A stretch of 48,360 bases of DNA from the NCBI GenBank assembly GCA_903834765.1, contig CAILKE010000075.1:1-48360 (forward strand), written 5' to 3'. Position 1 is the first letter of the stretch; the number at the start of each line of letters is the position of its first letter. Made by a program: the position numbers and the translations under genes. This document shows, one piece after another, positions 34,391-45,300 of this stretch. Origin of the DNA: an uncultured Bacteroidota bacterium (GTDB lineage Bacteria > Bacteroidota > Bacteroidia > B-17B0 > Aurantibacillaceae). The notes beneath the pieces were generated by a model, which did not search any database, was not told the DNA's origin, and was given only the letters and a program-made list of their open reading frames with translations.

Positions 34391-35974
34391 GTGAACCCAA
34401 CACTTCAATCACCTTCTTTAATACAATACCCAACTGGTTTCACTAAGTGGATAACCATTATAACGGCTATTAGTTGTGCGGTATTGGAGTTGATTGACAC
34501 AACGATTGTCAACGTGTCGTTAAGAGAGATTAGTGGAAGTATCGGTGCAACTACAACTGAAATTGCTTGGGTAACAACATCGTATGCTATTTCTAATGTG
34601 ATTATTATTCCATTAACAAGTATGCTTTCTGATTTGTTTGGACGTAAAGTTTATTTTACCATGTCGGTTATCATATTTACGGTATCATCGCTAATGTGCG
34701 GTTTTTCTGATAGTTTATGGACTTTAGTGTTTTGGAGATTTATACAGGGACTTGGCGGTGGTGGTTTATTATCCACTGCTCAAACAATTATTATTGGCGT
34801 TTTTCCACCAGAAAAAATTAGCACAGCTAATGCAATTTTTGGAATGGGAATTATTATGGGGCCTACTTTTGGTCCAACTATCGGTGGTTATATCACTGAT
34901 CATATTTCGTGGCATTGGATATTTTTTGTTAATATTCCAATTGGCATCATTGCTACTTTTTTATCTTGGACATACATTACTGATAGGATAGGCGCAGTGA
35001 AACCTAGGAAAATAGATTGGTGGGGAATGTTATTTTTAGTGATATCAGTGGGCTCTTTGCAATTCGTATTAGAAGAAGGAACATCCAAAGACTGGTTTGA
35101 AAGCGACGAAATCATTGTTGTATCAATGATGGCATTATTTGGATTAATTGCTTTTATCTATCGCGAATTAAGTATTGATTACCCCGCGGTAAATATTAGT
35201 CTTTATAAAAATTATAATTTAGTAATGGGTAGTTTAATGAATTTAATGTTAGGTATGTTATTATTTGGCACTGTGTTTATCTTCCCTTTATTTGCTCAAA
35301 TATCTTTAGGCTGGACAGCCACACAAACAGGAGTATTTATGATTCCTGGCGCATTATGCACAGCTGTGGCAATGCCAATAGTTGGAAAACTCTTAGGTAA
35401 GGGCACTAATCCTAAAAGCATTATCTTGATTGGTATTATGTTAACCTTTGGATTTTTAATGATGTTAGGTTTTGCATCGCCCGATTCAACAGAAAACGAT
35501 TTTTATATTCCATTTTTCTTACGTGGTTTTGGCATGGCATTTATGATGTCTCCAATATTATCTTTAGCCGTTGGTGGATTAAAAGGAAAAGATATGACTC
35601 AAGCTGTTGGACTGGCTAATATGATTAGGCAACTTGGTGGCGCTATAGGTATTGCACTACTAAATGTATATTTAATAAATTCCAATGCGCAGATAAGAGA
35701 AAGCATGTTGGGATATATCAATATTTACGATACAGTAAGCTCTGATAGAATTTCGATACTTACACAGAACTTTTTAAGTGCAGGAAAAAGTTTAGAAGAA
35801 GCTCAATCATTAGCATACAAAGCTTTAGAAGGCGCTTTATATAAACAGCAAGCATTAGTTAGTTACAATCAAGGATTTTTAATGGTAGGTTTTGTGATGT
35901 TAATTTCAATTCCCTTAGTTCTAATGATTCGTCATAAAAAAGCTGAAAAACCTACTGTTGCATCAGATCACTAG
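34391..35974 (+). CDS. DHA2-type MFS multidrug transporter, EmrB-like
   Basis: A 527-residue protein with about 14 membrane helices starting at a GTG codon seven bases after emrA. The first helix has AVLELIDTTIVNVSLREISG, followed by motif A SDLFGRKVYFT and motif C GPTFGPTIGGYITDHISWHW. It exports drugs or toxic organic compounds driven by the proton gradient, together with the adaptor and channel encoded upstream. Confidence 0.94.
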   Translation: MNPTLQSPSLIQYPTGFTKWITIITAISCAVLELIDTTIVNVSLREISGSIGATTTEIAWVTTSYAISNVIIIPLTSMLSDLFGRKVYFTMSVIIFTVSSLMCGFSDSLWTLVFWRFIQGLGGGGLLSTAQTIIIGVFPPEKISTANAIFGMGIIMGPTFGPTIGGYITDHISWHWIFFVNIPIGIIATFLSWTYITDRIGAVKPRKIDWWGMLFLVISVGSLQFVLEEGTSKDWFESDEIIVVSMMALFGLIAFIYRELSIDYPAVNISLYKNYNLVMGSLMNLMLGMLLFGTVFIFPLFAQISLGWTATQTGVFMIPGALCTAVAMPIVGKLLGKGTNPKSIILIGIMLTFGFLMMLGFASPDSTENDFYIPFFLRGFGMAFMMSPILSLAVGGLKGKDMTQAVGLANMIRQLGGAIGIALLNVYLINSNAQIRESMLGYINIYDTVSSDRISILTQNFLSAGKSLEEAQSLAYKALEGALYKQQALVSYNQGFLMVGFVMLISIPLVLMIRHKKAEKPTVASDH

Positions 35975-36030
35975 TCAATATAACTACAAATTAAATGGCG
36001 TTGTATACAAATTAAACGTTCTTTAAAAAA

Positions 36031-38922
36031 TTAGGCAATTTTTTCATCACCTTTATTAAATCCAATTAATTGCCTGTATTTTATTTCTGTTTCTTTTAAT
36101 TTTATTTCCATTTGTTTGTATTTACTAATATCCTTTATAGTAACTACGGCTGCAACTACTTTATCATCTTGATTAATTAATGGCCTTCCACTAATAAGAA
36201 CCCGTTTCTTATCCTTTGTAACGGGATCAAAAAGTACTACATCAATATCTTCTATAAGTTCGCCATTCAACGCATGATCCATTGGTAAATTTTGCGAAGG
36301 AAATACGGTTAATTCATCTGGGTAATAAACTTCAAAATGATTTAAAATATTTAAAGATTTTTTGTCGTCATCTTGAATTCCAAAAATCTTATTTGCAATA
36401 TAATTTGTCATAATTATTTTTCTATCTGAATCTTCAACTATAACTCCCTCTGCTATATTCTCAAGAACCAATCGTAACATTTCCTCTTGTTGATATAATT
36501 CGTTAATTACTTTTTTATCTTCACTAATATCCCTTATAAAACCAATAAAAATATTACTTTCTCCTATTTTGGCGGCGGAAACACTTAACGATATGGGGAA
36601 TTTATCACCATCCTTATTAATGGCCTCTATCTCAGTAGTTTTATTAATGTTAGCTCCAACTACCGAATTTAAAATTGTATTTATATCTTTCCTGTTTGCT
36701 TCTCTGGATTGGTCAGGAATGATAACTTCAAATAATTGTTTTCCTTCAATTTCATTTGCTTTCCAACCAAAAATGAATTCTGCTTTAGGATTCCATTTTA
36801 TAATTTTACTATCCTTATCAATTACAATAACAGGATCTGGTGCACCATCAAAAATAGTTTGTATTTGATGTTCGTTTTCTTTTAATTTTTGGGTATTCAA
36901 TATTAACTCTTCCTCATTTTTCCTCTTTTGAGTAATATCTTCTATAATTGAATAAGTTGTTTCTGATTGAGTATTATTTGAAATCATTGTCTCTACCCAT
37001 TTATATGATCCATCCTTACATAATACTGGATATTCAATCTGCATATTTAAATCTAAGCCCTTTGTACGATTTGCTATTTGTTCGCTTGTAATTTTTGCAT
37101 AATCAGGATGTATCATTTCCAAAATCGATTTATTTTTTAAATCAGCTAACGTATAACCTAACGTTTTGGTAAAGGCCGGATTAATCTTAATAATTTCTTT
37201 TCCTTTTGTTACAAAAAAAGCATCGAATGACATTTCAAAAAATCCATTTGCTATACTTAACGATTCTTCAATTTCAATTAATTCCGAAACATCTCTTCCT
37301 ACCGCAAATAATGTTTTTGTTTGAGTATCAGATGTGATTGACCAATCTATCCACTTGTAAGTATGATCTTTACAAACTGAACGAGTTCTAAAACTCGTAA
37401 CAGGCATTCCTTTTTCTAATTTTTTTAACTCATCAGATGTTGTTTTAAAATTATCAGAATGTATAAATGACAAAAACGATCTACTTTTAATATCATTTAT
37501 ATCAAAACCAAAAGTCCTTGTAAATGCAGGATTTATTTTAATTATAGTTTCTTCTTGCGAAAGAAAAAAAACATCAAAAGACATATTAAAGAATCGTTCG
37601 GAAAAGTTTAAAGACCTTTGTGCCTCTTTCAACTGAGTTACATCCCTAGCAATAGCATATAACAATCCTGTTGAAGGATCTGGCGTTGTTGACCATGAGA
37701 GCCATATAACAGAGTTATCCTTGCGTATATATCTGTTTTCAAAATTAATCGTTTTAATACCCAATTTAAGTTTTTCAACTTCTTTCTTTGTATACTCAAT
37801 GTCATCTGGATGCACATACTTTAAGAAAGGTTGATTTAATAATTCATCATCAGAATAACCTAATGTTTTGCTTACATAAGCGTTAATTTTCAAAAACTTC
37901 TCATGCGATGCAACAATATTCATATCTTGAGTTAGATTAAAAAAAGTATTCGCAGATTTTACAGACTCTTCAATTCTTTTTCTTTCTGTGATGTCAATGG
38001 CAACTGCATACATCAACCCTGTTGAAAATTCAGAAGAAGCAGACCATGATAATAGTTTAATAGCACCATTTTTACAAATCCATCTGCTTTCGAAATTGAT
38101 TGTTACACTACCTGATAGAAGTTTATCAATTTCTTTTTTTGTTTTTTCTACATCATCAGGATGTGTATATTTCAAAAACGATTCGCTCAACAATTCCTTT
38201 TCAGAATAACCCAATGCTATACTTAATGCCGGATTAATTTTTATAAATTTATCTTTAGACGCAACAACCATTATCTCTATCGACATTTTAAAAAATTTGT
38301 CTCCTATTTGCATCGATTCTTCATACTTCTTTCTTTCGGTGATATCGGTTGAAATCCCTCCAACCGCATAAACTCTTCCTGTTGAGTCATATAAAGGAAA
38401 CTTAACCGCAATATAAGTATGTGGCCCATCTGCTTGATCAATCGTTTCTTCTATTTTTAATTCTTTTAATGCTTTTACTACCTCAAGATCAGAACTACGA
38501 TAAATTGCGGCGGTAGTTTGTGGTAAAAAATCATGATCAGTTTTACCTATAATTTTTTCATTTGAAATTTGAAATAAGGAACCATACTGTTTATTTACAA
38601 GCATATATTCACCATTTAACTTTTTGATAAAAATAGGATTTGTAGTATTATCAATAATTGATTGAAGCAGCTTTTTGTTTTCAGAAAGTAATCCGTCTGA
38701 AATATTTTTAGCCTGCATTTGTGTTCGAATAATAAAATACACAACCGTTAATAAAACAACTGATATAAAAAATAAAGAAAGGCCTATCCATTCTAAACTT
38801 GAATCAATAGATTGACCGCCTTGTCTATTAAGTAAAGAAATATAAATCCAACCAGAACCTAATACAACAAGTAAGTTGATTACAAATCCTATGACTATCT
38901 TTTTTTCGAAAGAAATTTTCAT
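36031..38922 (-). CDS. Membrane protein with seven PAS domains and no output domain
   Basis: A 963-residue protein with two membrane helices (about 10-30 and 45-65) and then seven PAS domains in tandem, each of about 115-130 residues. Domains 2-5 are clear internal repeats, with FFKMSIEIMVVASKDKFIKI, FFNMSFDVFFLSQEETIIKI and FFEMSFDAFFVTKGKEIIKI at equivalent places. Most end in D(I/V)T-type linkers. After the last PAS a short coiled coil ends in NKGDEKIA. There is no HisKA, HATPase, GGDEF or EAL domain. It may pass signals to a separate partner, or have lost its kinase half. Confidence 0.9.
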   Translation of the reverse strand: MKISFEKKIVIGFVINLLVVLGSGWIYISLLNRQGGQSIDSSLEWIGLSLFFISVVLLTVVYFIIRTQMQAKNISDGLLSENKKLLQSIIDNTTNPIFIKKLNGEYMLVNKQYGSLFQISNEKIIGKTDHDFLPQTTAAIYRSSDLEVVKALKELKIEETIDQADGPHTYIAVKFPLYDSTGRVYAVGGISTDITERKKYEESMQIGDKFFKMSIEIMVVASKDKFIKINPALSIALGYSEKELLSESFLKYTHPDDVEKTKKEIDKLLSGSVTINFESRWICKNGAIKLLSWSASSEFSTGLMYAVAIDITERKRIEESVKSANTFFNLTQDMNIVASHEKFLKINAYVSKTLGYSDDELLNQPFLKYVHPDDIEYTKKEVEKLKLGIKTINFENRYIRKDNSVIWLSWSTTPDPSTGLLYAIARDVTQLKEAQRSLNFSERFFNMSFDVFFLSQEETIIKINPAFTRTFGFDINDIKSRSFLSFIHSDNFKTTSDELKKLEKGMPVTSFRTRSVCKDHTYKWIDWSITSDTQTKTLFAVGRDVSELIEIEESLSIANGFFEMSFDAFFVTKGKEIIKINPAFTKTLGYTLADLKNKSILEMIHPDYAKITSEQIANRTKGLDLNMQIEYPVLCKDGSYKWVETMISNNTQSETTYSIIEDITQKRKNEEELILNTQKLKENEHQIQTIFDGAPDPVIVIDKDSKIIKWNPKAEFIFGWKANEIEGKQLFEVIIPDQSREANRKDINTILNSVVGANINKTTEIEAINKDGDKFPISLSVSAAKIGESNIFIGFIRDISEDKKVINELYQQEEMLRLVLENIAEGVIVEDSDRKIIMTNYIANKIFGIQDDDKKSLNILNHFEVYYPDELTVFPSQNLPMDHALNGELIEDIDVVLFDPVTKDKKRVLISGRPLINQDDKVVAAVVTIKDISKYKQMEIKLKETEIKYRQLIGFNKGDEKIA

Positions 38923-39104
38923 GATACTATTTTTAAATTCATTATTGCTAAACTTATATAGCCTAAAAGGCCACTGTTTATATGAACTAAAATTAGATGG
39001 CTATTTTTACTAACCAAATGATATGTTTAACACTAACTAATGATAAAGTTCACCTCATTACTAACTTTTGATCATTATAAATTTTTGTATGGCTAAATTT
39101 ACCT

Positions 39105-39133
39105 TTGAGTAACAAATGATTTATGTACATTTA
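39105..39133 (+). promoter_or_regulatory. Putative promoter of the dienelactone hydrolase gene
   Basis: TTTG at 39105-39108 and TACATTTA at 39126-39133 (one base off TAnnTTTG) are 17 bases apart, about 85 bases before the ATG. The remaining intergenic space 38923-39217 shows nothing else recognisable. Confidence 0.4.
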
Positions 39134-39217
39134 GCATTGGAGATAAAAAATAAGCTAAGTTCATGTTAATCTAAAATTTTATCTTACTCATTATAATTAA
39201 TTACATAAATACTAACA

Positions 39218-40057
39218 ATGAAAACATCCTTAGCTATTACATTATCACTATTTATTGCAACTCAAAACTTTGCCCAAAAAAGTTGCTGTACAAAAACTAG
39301 TTCAACAGAAACGTTTGCAATGCTAACACACAATGAAAAATTTGTTGCAACCCATTTAGACCCAAAACCATTTACATTATCAAATCCAATTGGTAAAGAC
39401 ATTATCTTTAAAACAGTTGATGGCAAAGAAGGTTATGCTTATGAAATCAAAGCAGAGAGGCCAACCAACAATTATGTATTTGTAATTCATGAGTGGTGGG
39501 GGCTAAACGATTACATCAAACAAGAATCTGAAAAAATATTTAAAACATTAGGTAATGTAAATGTCATTGCTATTGACTTATACGATAACAAAATAGCGCC
39601 CGTTAAAGACTCTGCTGCAAAATATATGCAGAGTGTAAAAGCCGAAAGAGCCGAAGCTATTATAAAAGGTGTGTTATCTTATGTAGGAACTAAAGCCAAT
39701 ATTGCCACTATAGGCTGGTGCTTTGGTGGCGGCTGGAGTATGCAGTCAACTTTATTAGCTGGTAAAAAAAGCAAGGCCTGCGTTATGTATTATGGTATGC
39801 CAGAAGAAAAAATGGAAAAATTAAAAACATTAAATGCTCCTATACTTTTTGTGTGGCCTGAACAAGACCAATGGATTAATAAAGAGGTTGTTACTAAATT
39901 TGAAGCAAATATGAAAACGGCTAATAAAAGTTTAACTGTTAAATCATATAATGCCGATCATGCCTTTGCTAATCCAAGTAATCCTAAATTCTACAAAGAG
40001 TTTGCAAACGATGCCTTTAAGCATGCAGTAGAATTTATTAAATTAAATTTGAAATAA
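39218..40057 (+). CDS. Exported dienelactone hydrolase family protein
   Basis: A signal peptide (MKTSLAITLSLFIATQNFAQ) precedes an alpha/beta-hydrolase of the dienelactone hydrolase family, 279 residues in all. The nucleophile elbow is GWCFGGGWS (catalytic Cys), the Asp lies in WPEQDQWI and the His in YNADHAFANP. The YVFVIHEWWGLNDYIKQESE block is typical. The family hydrolyses esters or lactones. Export to the periplasm and a CC pair just after the signal peptide (KSCCTKTSS) are uncommon for classical cytoplasmic enzymes. It is single, with a terminator at 40080-40119. Confidence 0.92.
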   Translation: MKTSLAITLSLFIATQNFAQKSCCTKTSSTETFAMLTHNEKFVATHLDPKPFTLSNPIGKDIIFKTVDGKEGYAYEIKAERPTNNYVFVIHEWWGLNDYIKQESEKIFKTLGNVNVIAIDLYDNKIAPVKDSAAKYMQSVKAERAEAIIKGVLSYVGTKANIATIGWCFGGGWSMQSTLLAGKKSKACVMYYGMPEEKMEKLKTLNAPILFVWPEQDQWINKEVVTKFEANMKTANKSLTVKSYNADHAFANPSNPKFYKEFANDAFKHAVEFIKLNLK

Positions 40058-40079
40058 ATCACCTCTCATTCATCAAAAA

Positions 40080-40119
40080 TTAAAGAGGCTGTCTCAAAAG
40101 GACTGTCTCTTTAATTTTT
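40080..40119 (+). terminator. Terminator after the dienelactone hydrolase gene
   Basis: TTAAAGAG at 40080-40087 pairs with CTCTTTAA at 40107-40114, with an imperfect inner extension, and is followed by T residues. Confidence 0.7.
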
Positions 40120-40366
40120 CACATCATGCAACATTAATTTGTTTCATGTTAATTTTACGTTAGATAAATAGTCTAGTTGTTTTTGATATAATTGATTACA
40201 GTTACTGTATATGGACGTAACTTAAGGAGAAATTTTATTATTCAATGTAAATTTTACTTTATTAAAAAAATAAAAAATGTAGTATATATTAATTTATTGA
40301 TAATGTAAGTTAAACATAATGAAAGGCAATTATCTGTAATTTTGGCATCGTCAAAAAAAATAGATA
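40120..40366 (+). promoter_or_regulatory. Upstream region and -7 box of the six-gene surface operon
   Basis: These 247 bases between the terminator and the first gene of the operon are very AT-rich. TAATTTTG at 40337-40344 fully matches the -7 box TAnnTTTG and leaves a leader of roughly 15-20 bases. No clear -33 box is seen. No other internal promoter or terminator was found down to 48188, so one transcript is likely. Confidence 0.5.
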
Positions 40367-41215
40367 ATGTATTTTGAGTGTAAAAAATATTTAATTCTTA
40401 CTTATATTGCCTTATCTGCACTATCAACTAATGCCCAAAATGGTTTAGAAAAAATTATAGTTGAAAAATATTATATTTCTGAAGCCAGTGATACTATATG
40501 TAATTCAGTAGGAGGAAAACTCCCTATTGGATCATTGACCTATCGAATATATGTTGATATGCTTCCTGGATATAAACTACACACTATATATGGTAATAAA
40601 AATCATGAATTGATTATTAAAACCGATACAAAATTTTTTAATAATGCCTATGTAGGAAATGTAATAGGTAATGTTATACCTCGTAGAAACTTAAAGCAAA
40701 ATACTGTTATGTTGGATTCGTGGTTGTCGGTTGGTGCGGCGGGAGAAAATCTATATGGTGTTTTGAAACAAGATGATGATACCATTGAAACTATTTTACA
40801 TGATTTGCCCTGTCTTCAAAGTTCAAATCCATTAGCGGGAATTCCAATTAAAGTTAAAGATGGATTGCGGAGTGGTGAAGCAGTTCCTCGACCTACCTTT
40901 TTTAAAATCGACAGCATTGCAAATATATTAAACACTCAGATAATTGGCTCATCAATAATAACCAATAATGGAGCTTGGGGCTGCTTAGGAGGTGCCATTG
41001 GACCTGACTCGTTAACAAATCGATTATTAATAGCTCAACTAACAACAGATGGAATCTTATCATTCGAATTAAATATACAAGTTGGTAAGCCAAATTCTAA
41101 ACCAGAAAAATATGTCGCTAGAAATCCAATTGACAATGAAATTCAGTTGCCAAGTTTAATTTATTCCAATCAAGAGACAAAAATAATTCATTCAAAAAAA
41201 AATAATTCAAACTAA
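40367..41215 (+). CDS. Exported paralog 1 of an unnamed surface-protein family (no sorting tail)
   Basis: A signal peptide ends near STNAQ (residue 24). The 282-residue protein shares a full-length domain with the products at 41228 and 45435. Shared features in order are IIVEKYYIS, LTYRIYVDMLPGYKL, GNKNHELIIKT, DSWLSVG, LIAQLTTDGILSFELNIQ, and EKYVARNP. It ends 16 residues after LPSLIYSN with a Lys/Asn-rich tail, whereas its neighbours continue into a T9SS sorting domain. It may therefore stay in the periplasm. I do not recognise a named family; function unknown. The next gene starts 12 bases later. Confidence 0.8.
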   Translation: MYFECKKYLILTYIALSALSTNAQNGLEKIIVEKYYISEASDTICNSVGGKLPIGSLTYRIYVDMLPGYKLHTIYGNKNHELIIKTDTKFFNNAYVGNVIGNVIPRRNLKQNTVMLDSWLSVGAAGENLYGVLKQDDDTIETILHDLPCLQSSNPLAGIPIKVKDGLRSGEAVPRPTFFKIDSIANILNTQIIGSSIITNNGAWGCLGGAIGPDSLTNRLLIAQLTTDGILSFELNIQVGKPNSKPEKYVARNPIDNEIQLPSLIYSNQETKIIHSKKNNSN

Positions 41216-41227
41216 AACAAGAACAAT

Positions 41228-42343
41228 ATGAAAATTTCTTCGCTTGCATTAGGCCTAATATTTCTGAGTCCAGTAATTAAAGCCCAAAATGGCACTGGTA
41301 TCGACGCTATAATTGTTGAAAAATATTACGTAGCAAATACTGCCGACGTAACTAATTCAATTAATCAAGGTGCCACGGTGCCATTGGTAAATGGGCAATC
41401 TGTTACGTATAGAGTTTATGTAGATATGGCTGCAGGGTATAAATTTTCCTTATTGAAAGGGAATTCTAATCATCCATTAATTATTAAAACTACTACAGAT
41501 TTTTACAACGATCCAAATAACGGAGTTGTAATTGGTGCTCAAGCAACTAGTACTATAAATGTAAGAAAAAATACAGTAATGATTGACAGTTGGTTAACAA
41601 CTGGAGGAGTTGCAGCTGGTAAAATAGGAGTCATTGAAACCGAGGATACAGATGGTTCGTTAGGAAATGCACAGAGTATACTAGCGAACAACCCAGGAGG
41701 CATTTTTGGTGATCCATTAAATGGAACAAACGGAAAAGATGGATTTCTTCCTGGTACTACAGTTTCACCAACAACATTAGGATTTGGTAGCGCTGGTACT
41801 GCGTCAGATGTATTTGATCAATCTGCCGGAGGAACATTTTCAGTTACTAATGGAGCTATGTCGGCATTAGGCGGTATGTTAGGATATGGCCCAAATAATA
41901 TTATATTAATTGGTCAATTTACAACTGATGGTATTTTTAGCTTTGAATTAAATGTTCAATTAATTAAACCAGGCGGTAATATTGCAGATGAATACGTTGC
42001 TAATAATCCTCAAGCAAATGAAACGTTATTTCCTGGACTTACTTATTCTAATTTAACAGTAGATTCAAAAGAAATTTCTAAACAAGATTTAACCTTCTAC
42101 GACTTATATCCAAACCCAGTTAAAAATTCATTTGAAATCAAAATGAATAATATTAATGAGAGTTTAAATAATTCCTATGCAATATACGATACAAGAGGAG
42201 TTTTAATAGATAGTAATTTTTTAGAAAATAAATCAGGATCTATTGCTCAGACGATTGATATGAATAATTATTCCAGTGGTTTATACTTAGTTGTTGTATC
42301 AATCGATGGTAAATCAATTACAAAAAAAATAATTAAAGAATAA
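41228..42343 (+). CDS. Secreted paralog 2 with T9SS sorting domain
   Basis: A 371-residue protein with a signal peptide ending at VIKAQ. The shared domain (about 25-275) shows IIVEKYYVA, VTYRVYVDMAAGYKF, GNSNHPLIIKT, DSWLTTG, GQFTTDGIFSFELNVQ and DEYVANNP. It is followed by a type A sorting domain at about 285-371 with FYDLYPNPVKNSFEI, YAIYDTRGVLI and SGLYLVVV. The protein should be delivered to the cell surface by the type IX system. The middle is Gly/Asn-rich, including EDTDGSLGNA. Role unknown; see the operon-level finding. Confidence 0.85.
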   Translation: MKISSLALGLIFLSPVIKAQNGTGIDAIIVEKYYVANTADVTNSINQGATVPLVNGQSVTYRVYVDMAAGYKFSLLKGNSNHPLIIKTTTDFYNDPNNGVVIGAQATSTINVRKNTVMIDSWLTTGGVAAGKIGVIETEDTDGSLGNAQSILANNPGGIFGDPLNGTNGKDGFLPGTTVSPTTLGFGSAGTASDVFDQSAGGTFSVTNGAMSALGGMLGYGPNNIILIGQFTTDGIFSFELNVQLIKPGGNIADEYVANNPQANETLFPGLTYSNLTVDSKEISKQDLTFYDLYPNPVKNSFEIKMNNINESLNNSYAIYDTRGVLIDSNFLENKSGSIAQTIDMNNYSSGLYLVVVSIDGKSITKKIIKE

Positions 42344-42361
42344 TTTTTATTTCAATTATAA

Positions 42362-45300
42362 GTGAGAAATCTATTATTACAGTTAGTTTTATTAACAGCT
42401 TCATTATCTTCATTCTCTCAGGGAATTGTGAGAGGAAAGATAACCGATGAAAAGGGAGAATCGTTAATCGGAGTAACTATTACTTTAAAAAGTAACAAAT
42501 TAGTTGGCGTTTTTACTGATTTGGATGGAAATTACTCTATCAAAATTCCTGATTCAATACCCCAAACGATCGTTATTTCATACATTAGTTATTCTAACAT
42601 CGAAGACAATATTAGTGCTTTAAAAAACAATGAAGTCTTGATAAAGAATTATGCGATGTCAACTACAGAGACTGCTTTGCAGGAAGTGGAAGTAGTTGCT
42701 AAGCAGGTTCGGGCTAATGAATATTTTATGGAAAACATAAAAAAGAATTCTGCCAATACCATAGATTACATTTCTGCAAGTACGATGAAAAAAACAGGCG
42801 ATGCAAACGTTACATCTGCCGTAGCGCGTGTTTCGGGAGTATCTACAAGTGGTGGATTGATTACGGTTCGAGGCATGGGAGATCGCTATGTAAAAACAAC
42901 ATTTAATGGCTCAATTATTCCAACATTAGATCCTCTGACTAATAATATTAAATTAGAGATGTTTCCTTCTAGTTTAGTTGACAATATTATTTTTACTAAA
43001 ACAGCCAGCCCTGATTTAAGGGGGGATTGGTCTGGCGCATATATTTCGGTTGAAACGAAAGATTATCCAGAAAAATTAACTGTTAATGTCGAAACACAAA
43101 TTGGATATAATCAGCAGAGCTCATTTAAAGATGTTATTAGTTCAAGTCGAAGTAAAACGGATTGGTTAGGTTATGATGATGGGTTAAGAGAAAGAACACA
43201 AAAGCATAGTGAATACAATCATCCAACTTTAGATAATACTGGTAACAGTACCCTTAGTACATATGATGAAATGGTTGCATTAGGTTTAGGTGATTATTAT
43301 ACTAGTTTAGGTGTAACAAATTTTAATAGCTCTGACAACACTCCGTATTTTAAATTGGGATTAGTTAAGTTAGGTATTTTGGCGCCGGCTCTTATTGATG
43401 ATCCAACGGCGATAGGTAATGCAACTTATTTATATAATACTATTTATAAAAAACAAGCCTTTGATAAGTTAAATCCCAACGGCGCAGATTATAATAATGG
43501 TTTTGCGAACAATTGGGACACAAAGAAAAGAAGAGCTCCACTTAATTTTAGTCAAAGTTTTGGTATTGGTAATCAAACAACCTTATTTGGTAAGCCGCTT
43601 GGATATATCCTTGGATTTAGGTATGGCTCATCGGTTAGGTATGATCCAAATGGAGTTTCAAATAGATTGGGTTATGTAAATAATGGCACCCAAGATATTT
43701 TGGCTTATTCGAATAATGACAACGTTGATATTAGCAGGGAAACAAATGGATGGAGTGCTTTACTTAATTTAGCATATAAAATAAACAGTAATAATACACT
43801 TTCATTTTTGTGCATGCCAAACTTAACAGGCACAAATGATGTAATTCACTACTCCAGTCAAAATTTAGTAGATGATGTATATAATCACACTAAAAATCAA
43901 TTCTATGAGCAAAGAAAACAGATGATTTACCAATTAAAGACTGAGCATTTTATTAGTAAACCAAAGATTAAAATTGATTTTAATGGCTCATATACAGAAG
44001 GTAAAAGTAATGTACCAGACTTCAAGTCTATAAGCTATAAAGAATTAGATGGTTTAATAACAGAGCTTTCGCCAACCGCTGGAGTTGGTATTAAAAGATT
44101 CTATAGATATTTATCTGAAAATATCTTAGATACACGCCTTAGTTTAGAAATGCCAATTGGCAAAATTAGTAAAGCTGGAGTTAGAAAAATAAAAATAGGT
44201 GCTGCATATGAAGAAAATAATCGTAAATCCGAAACTTACGGTTATCAAGTTAATAATGGAAACAGCAATGTAATAAATAATACAGCAACAGGAGATTTAA
44301 ATTCTTATTTAGATCCAAGTAAATTTATTATGTATGATGGGAAAGTAGATTATTTATACGCTCCATCATTGCCAGATAATACCTATAATTTGGGTATGAG
44401 CGTAATTAAATCTGCTTTTTTATTAGCTGATTACTCCATCATTCCAGCTTTAAGAGTGTCTGGTGGATTAAGAGTTGAAAAAACAAATATTTTTACTAAC
44501 GTAAATAAATACTATGACGATTACAAATACACCAAAAATGATTTACGCATGGAAAGCGATTCTGGTGAGATTAATCAGCTAAATTATTTACCGAGCGTCA
44601 ATGTAATTTATAAAGTACTTGATAATGGTAAAGCCCTCGTTAATTCCAGAATAAATTTTAGTCAAACACTTGCTCGGCCATCTATTCGAGAGCTTTCTAA
44701 TTATCGAGTGTATGATAACGAATTTAGAAATGGGTTCATTGGTAATCCAAAATTGAAGATGGCTCAAATCCAAAATTATGATTTCAGATTAGAATCCTAT
44801 TTTAAAAATGGCGACAATGTATCTGTAAGTCTATTCTATAAACAAATTAAAAACAATATAGAAATGGCATTTGGTGGCGGGGAAGGTATAACTTGGATAA
44901 ATGTTGATACTACTATCGTAAAGGGTTTTGAATTTGAAGGGAAAAAAAATATTACCAAATTTTTTGAATTAAGAGCAAATGTGACGATTGTGAAATCTCA
45001 AACAAAATATACTACTAATTACGGAAGATTTGATAGAACAATGTTTGGTCAAGCTCCGTATATTATAAATGCAATGCTAGTATATACGGCTGATAGTATT
45101 GGATTAACAGCTACTGTTGGTTATAATGTGCAAGGACCAAAACTTGTTATTGTAGATTTGTTGCCACAAAATCCTTACGTATACGAGCTACCAAGACATA
45201 CAATAGACATTAAACTTAGCAAAACATTGGGGAAAAACTTTAGCGTGAGTTTTACAGTAAGAGATCTATTGAATGCCCCTATAAGAAGAGAATACAGAGG

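Noticed and set aside
40080-40119. Insertion sequence end (GAGGCTGTCTCAAAAG-like word)
   Set aside because: No transposase or second terminal repeat is nearby; the hairpin with T run directly after a stop codon fits a terminator.
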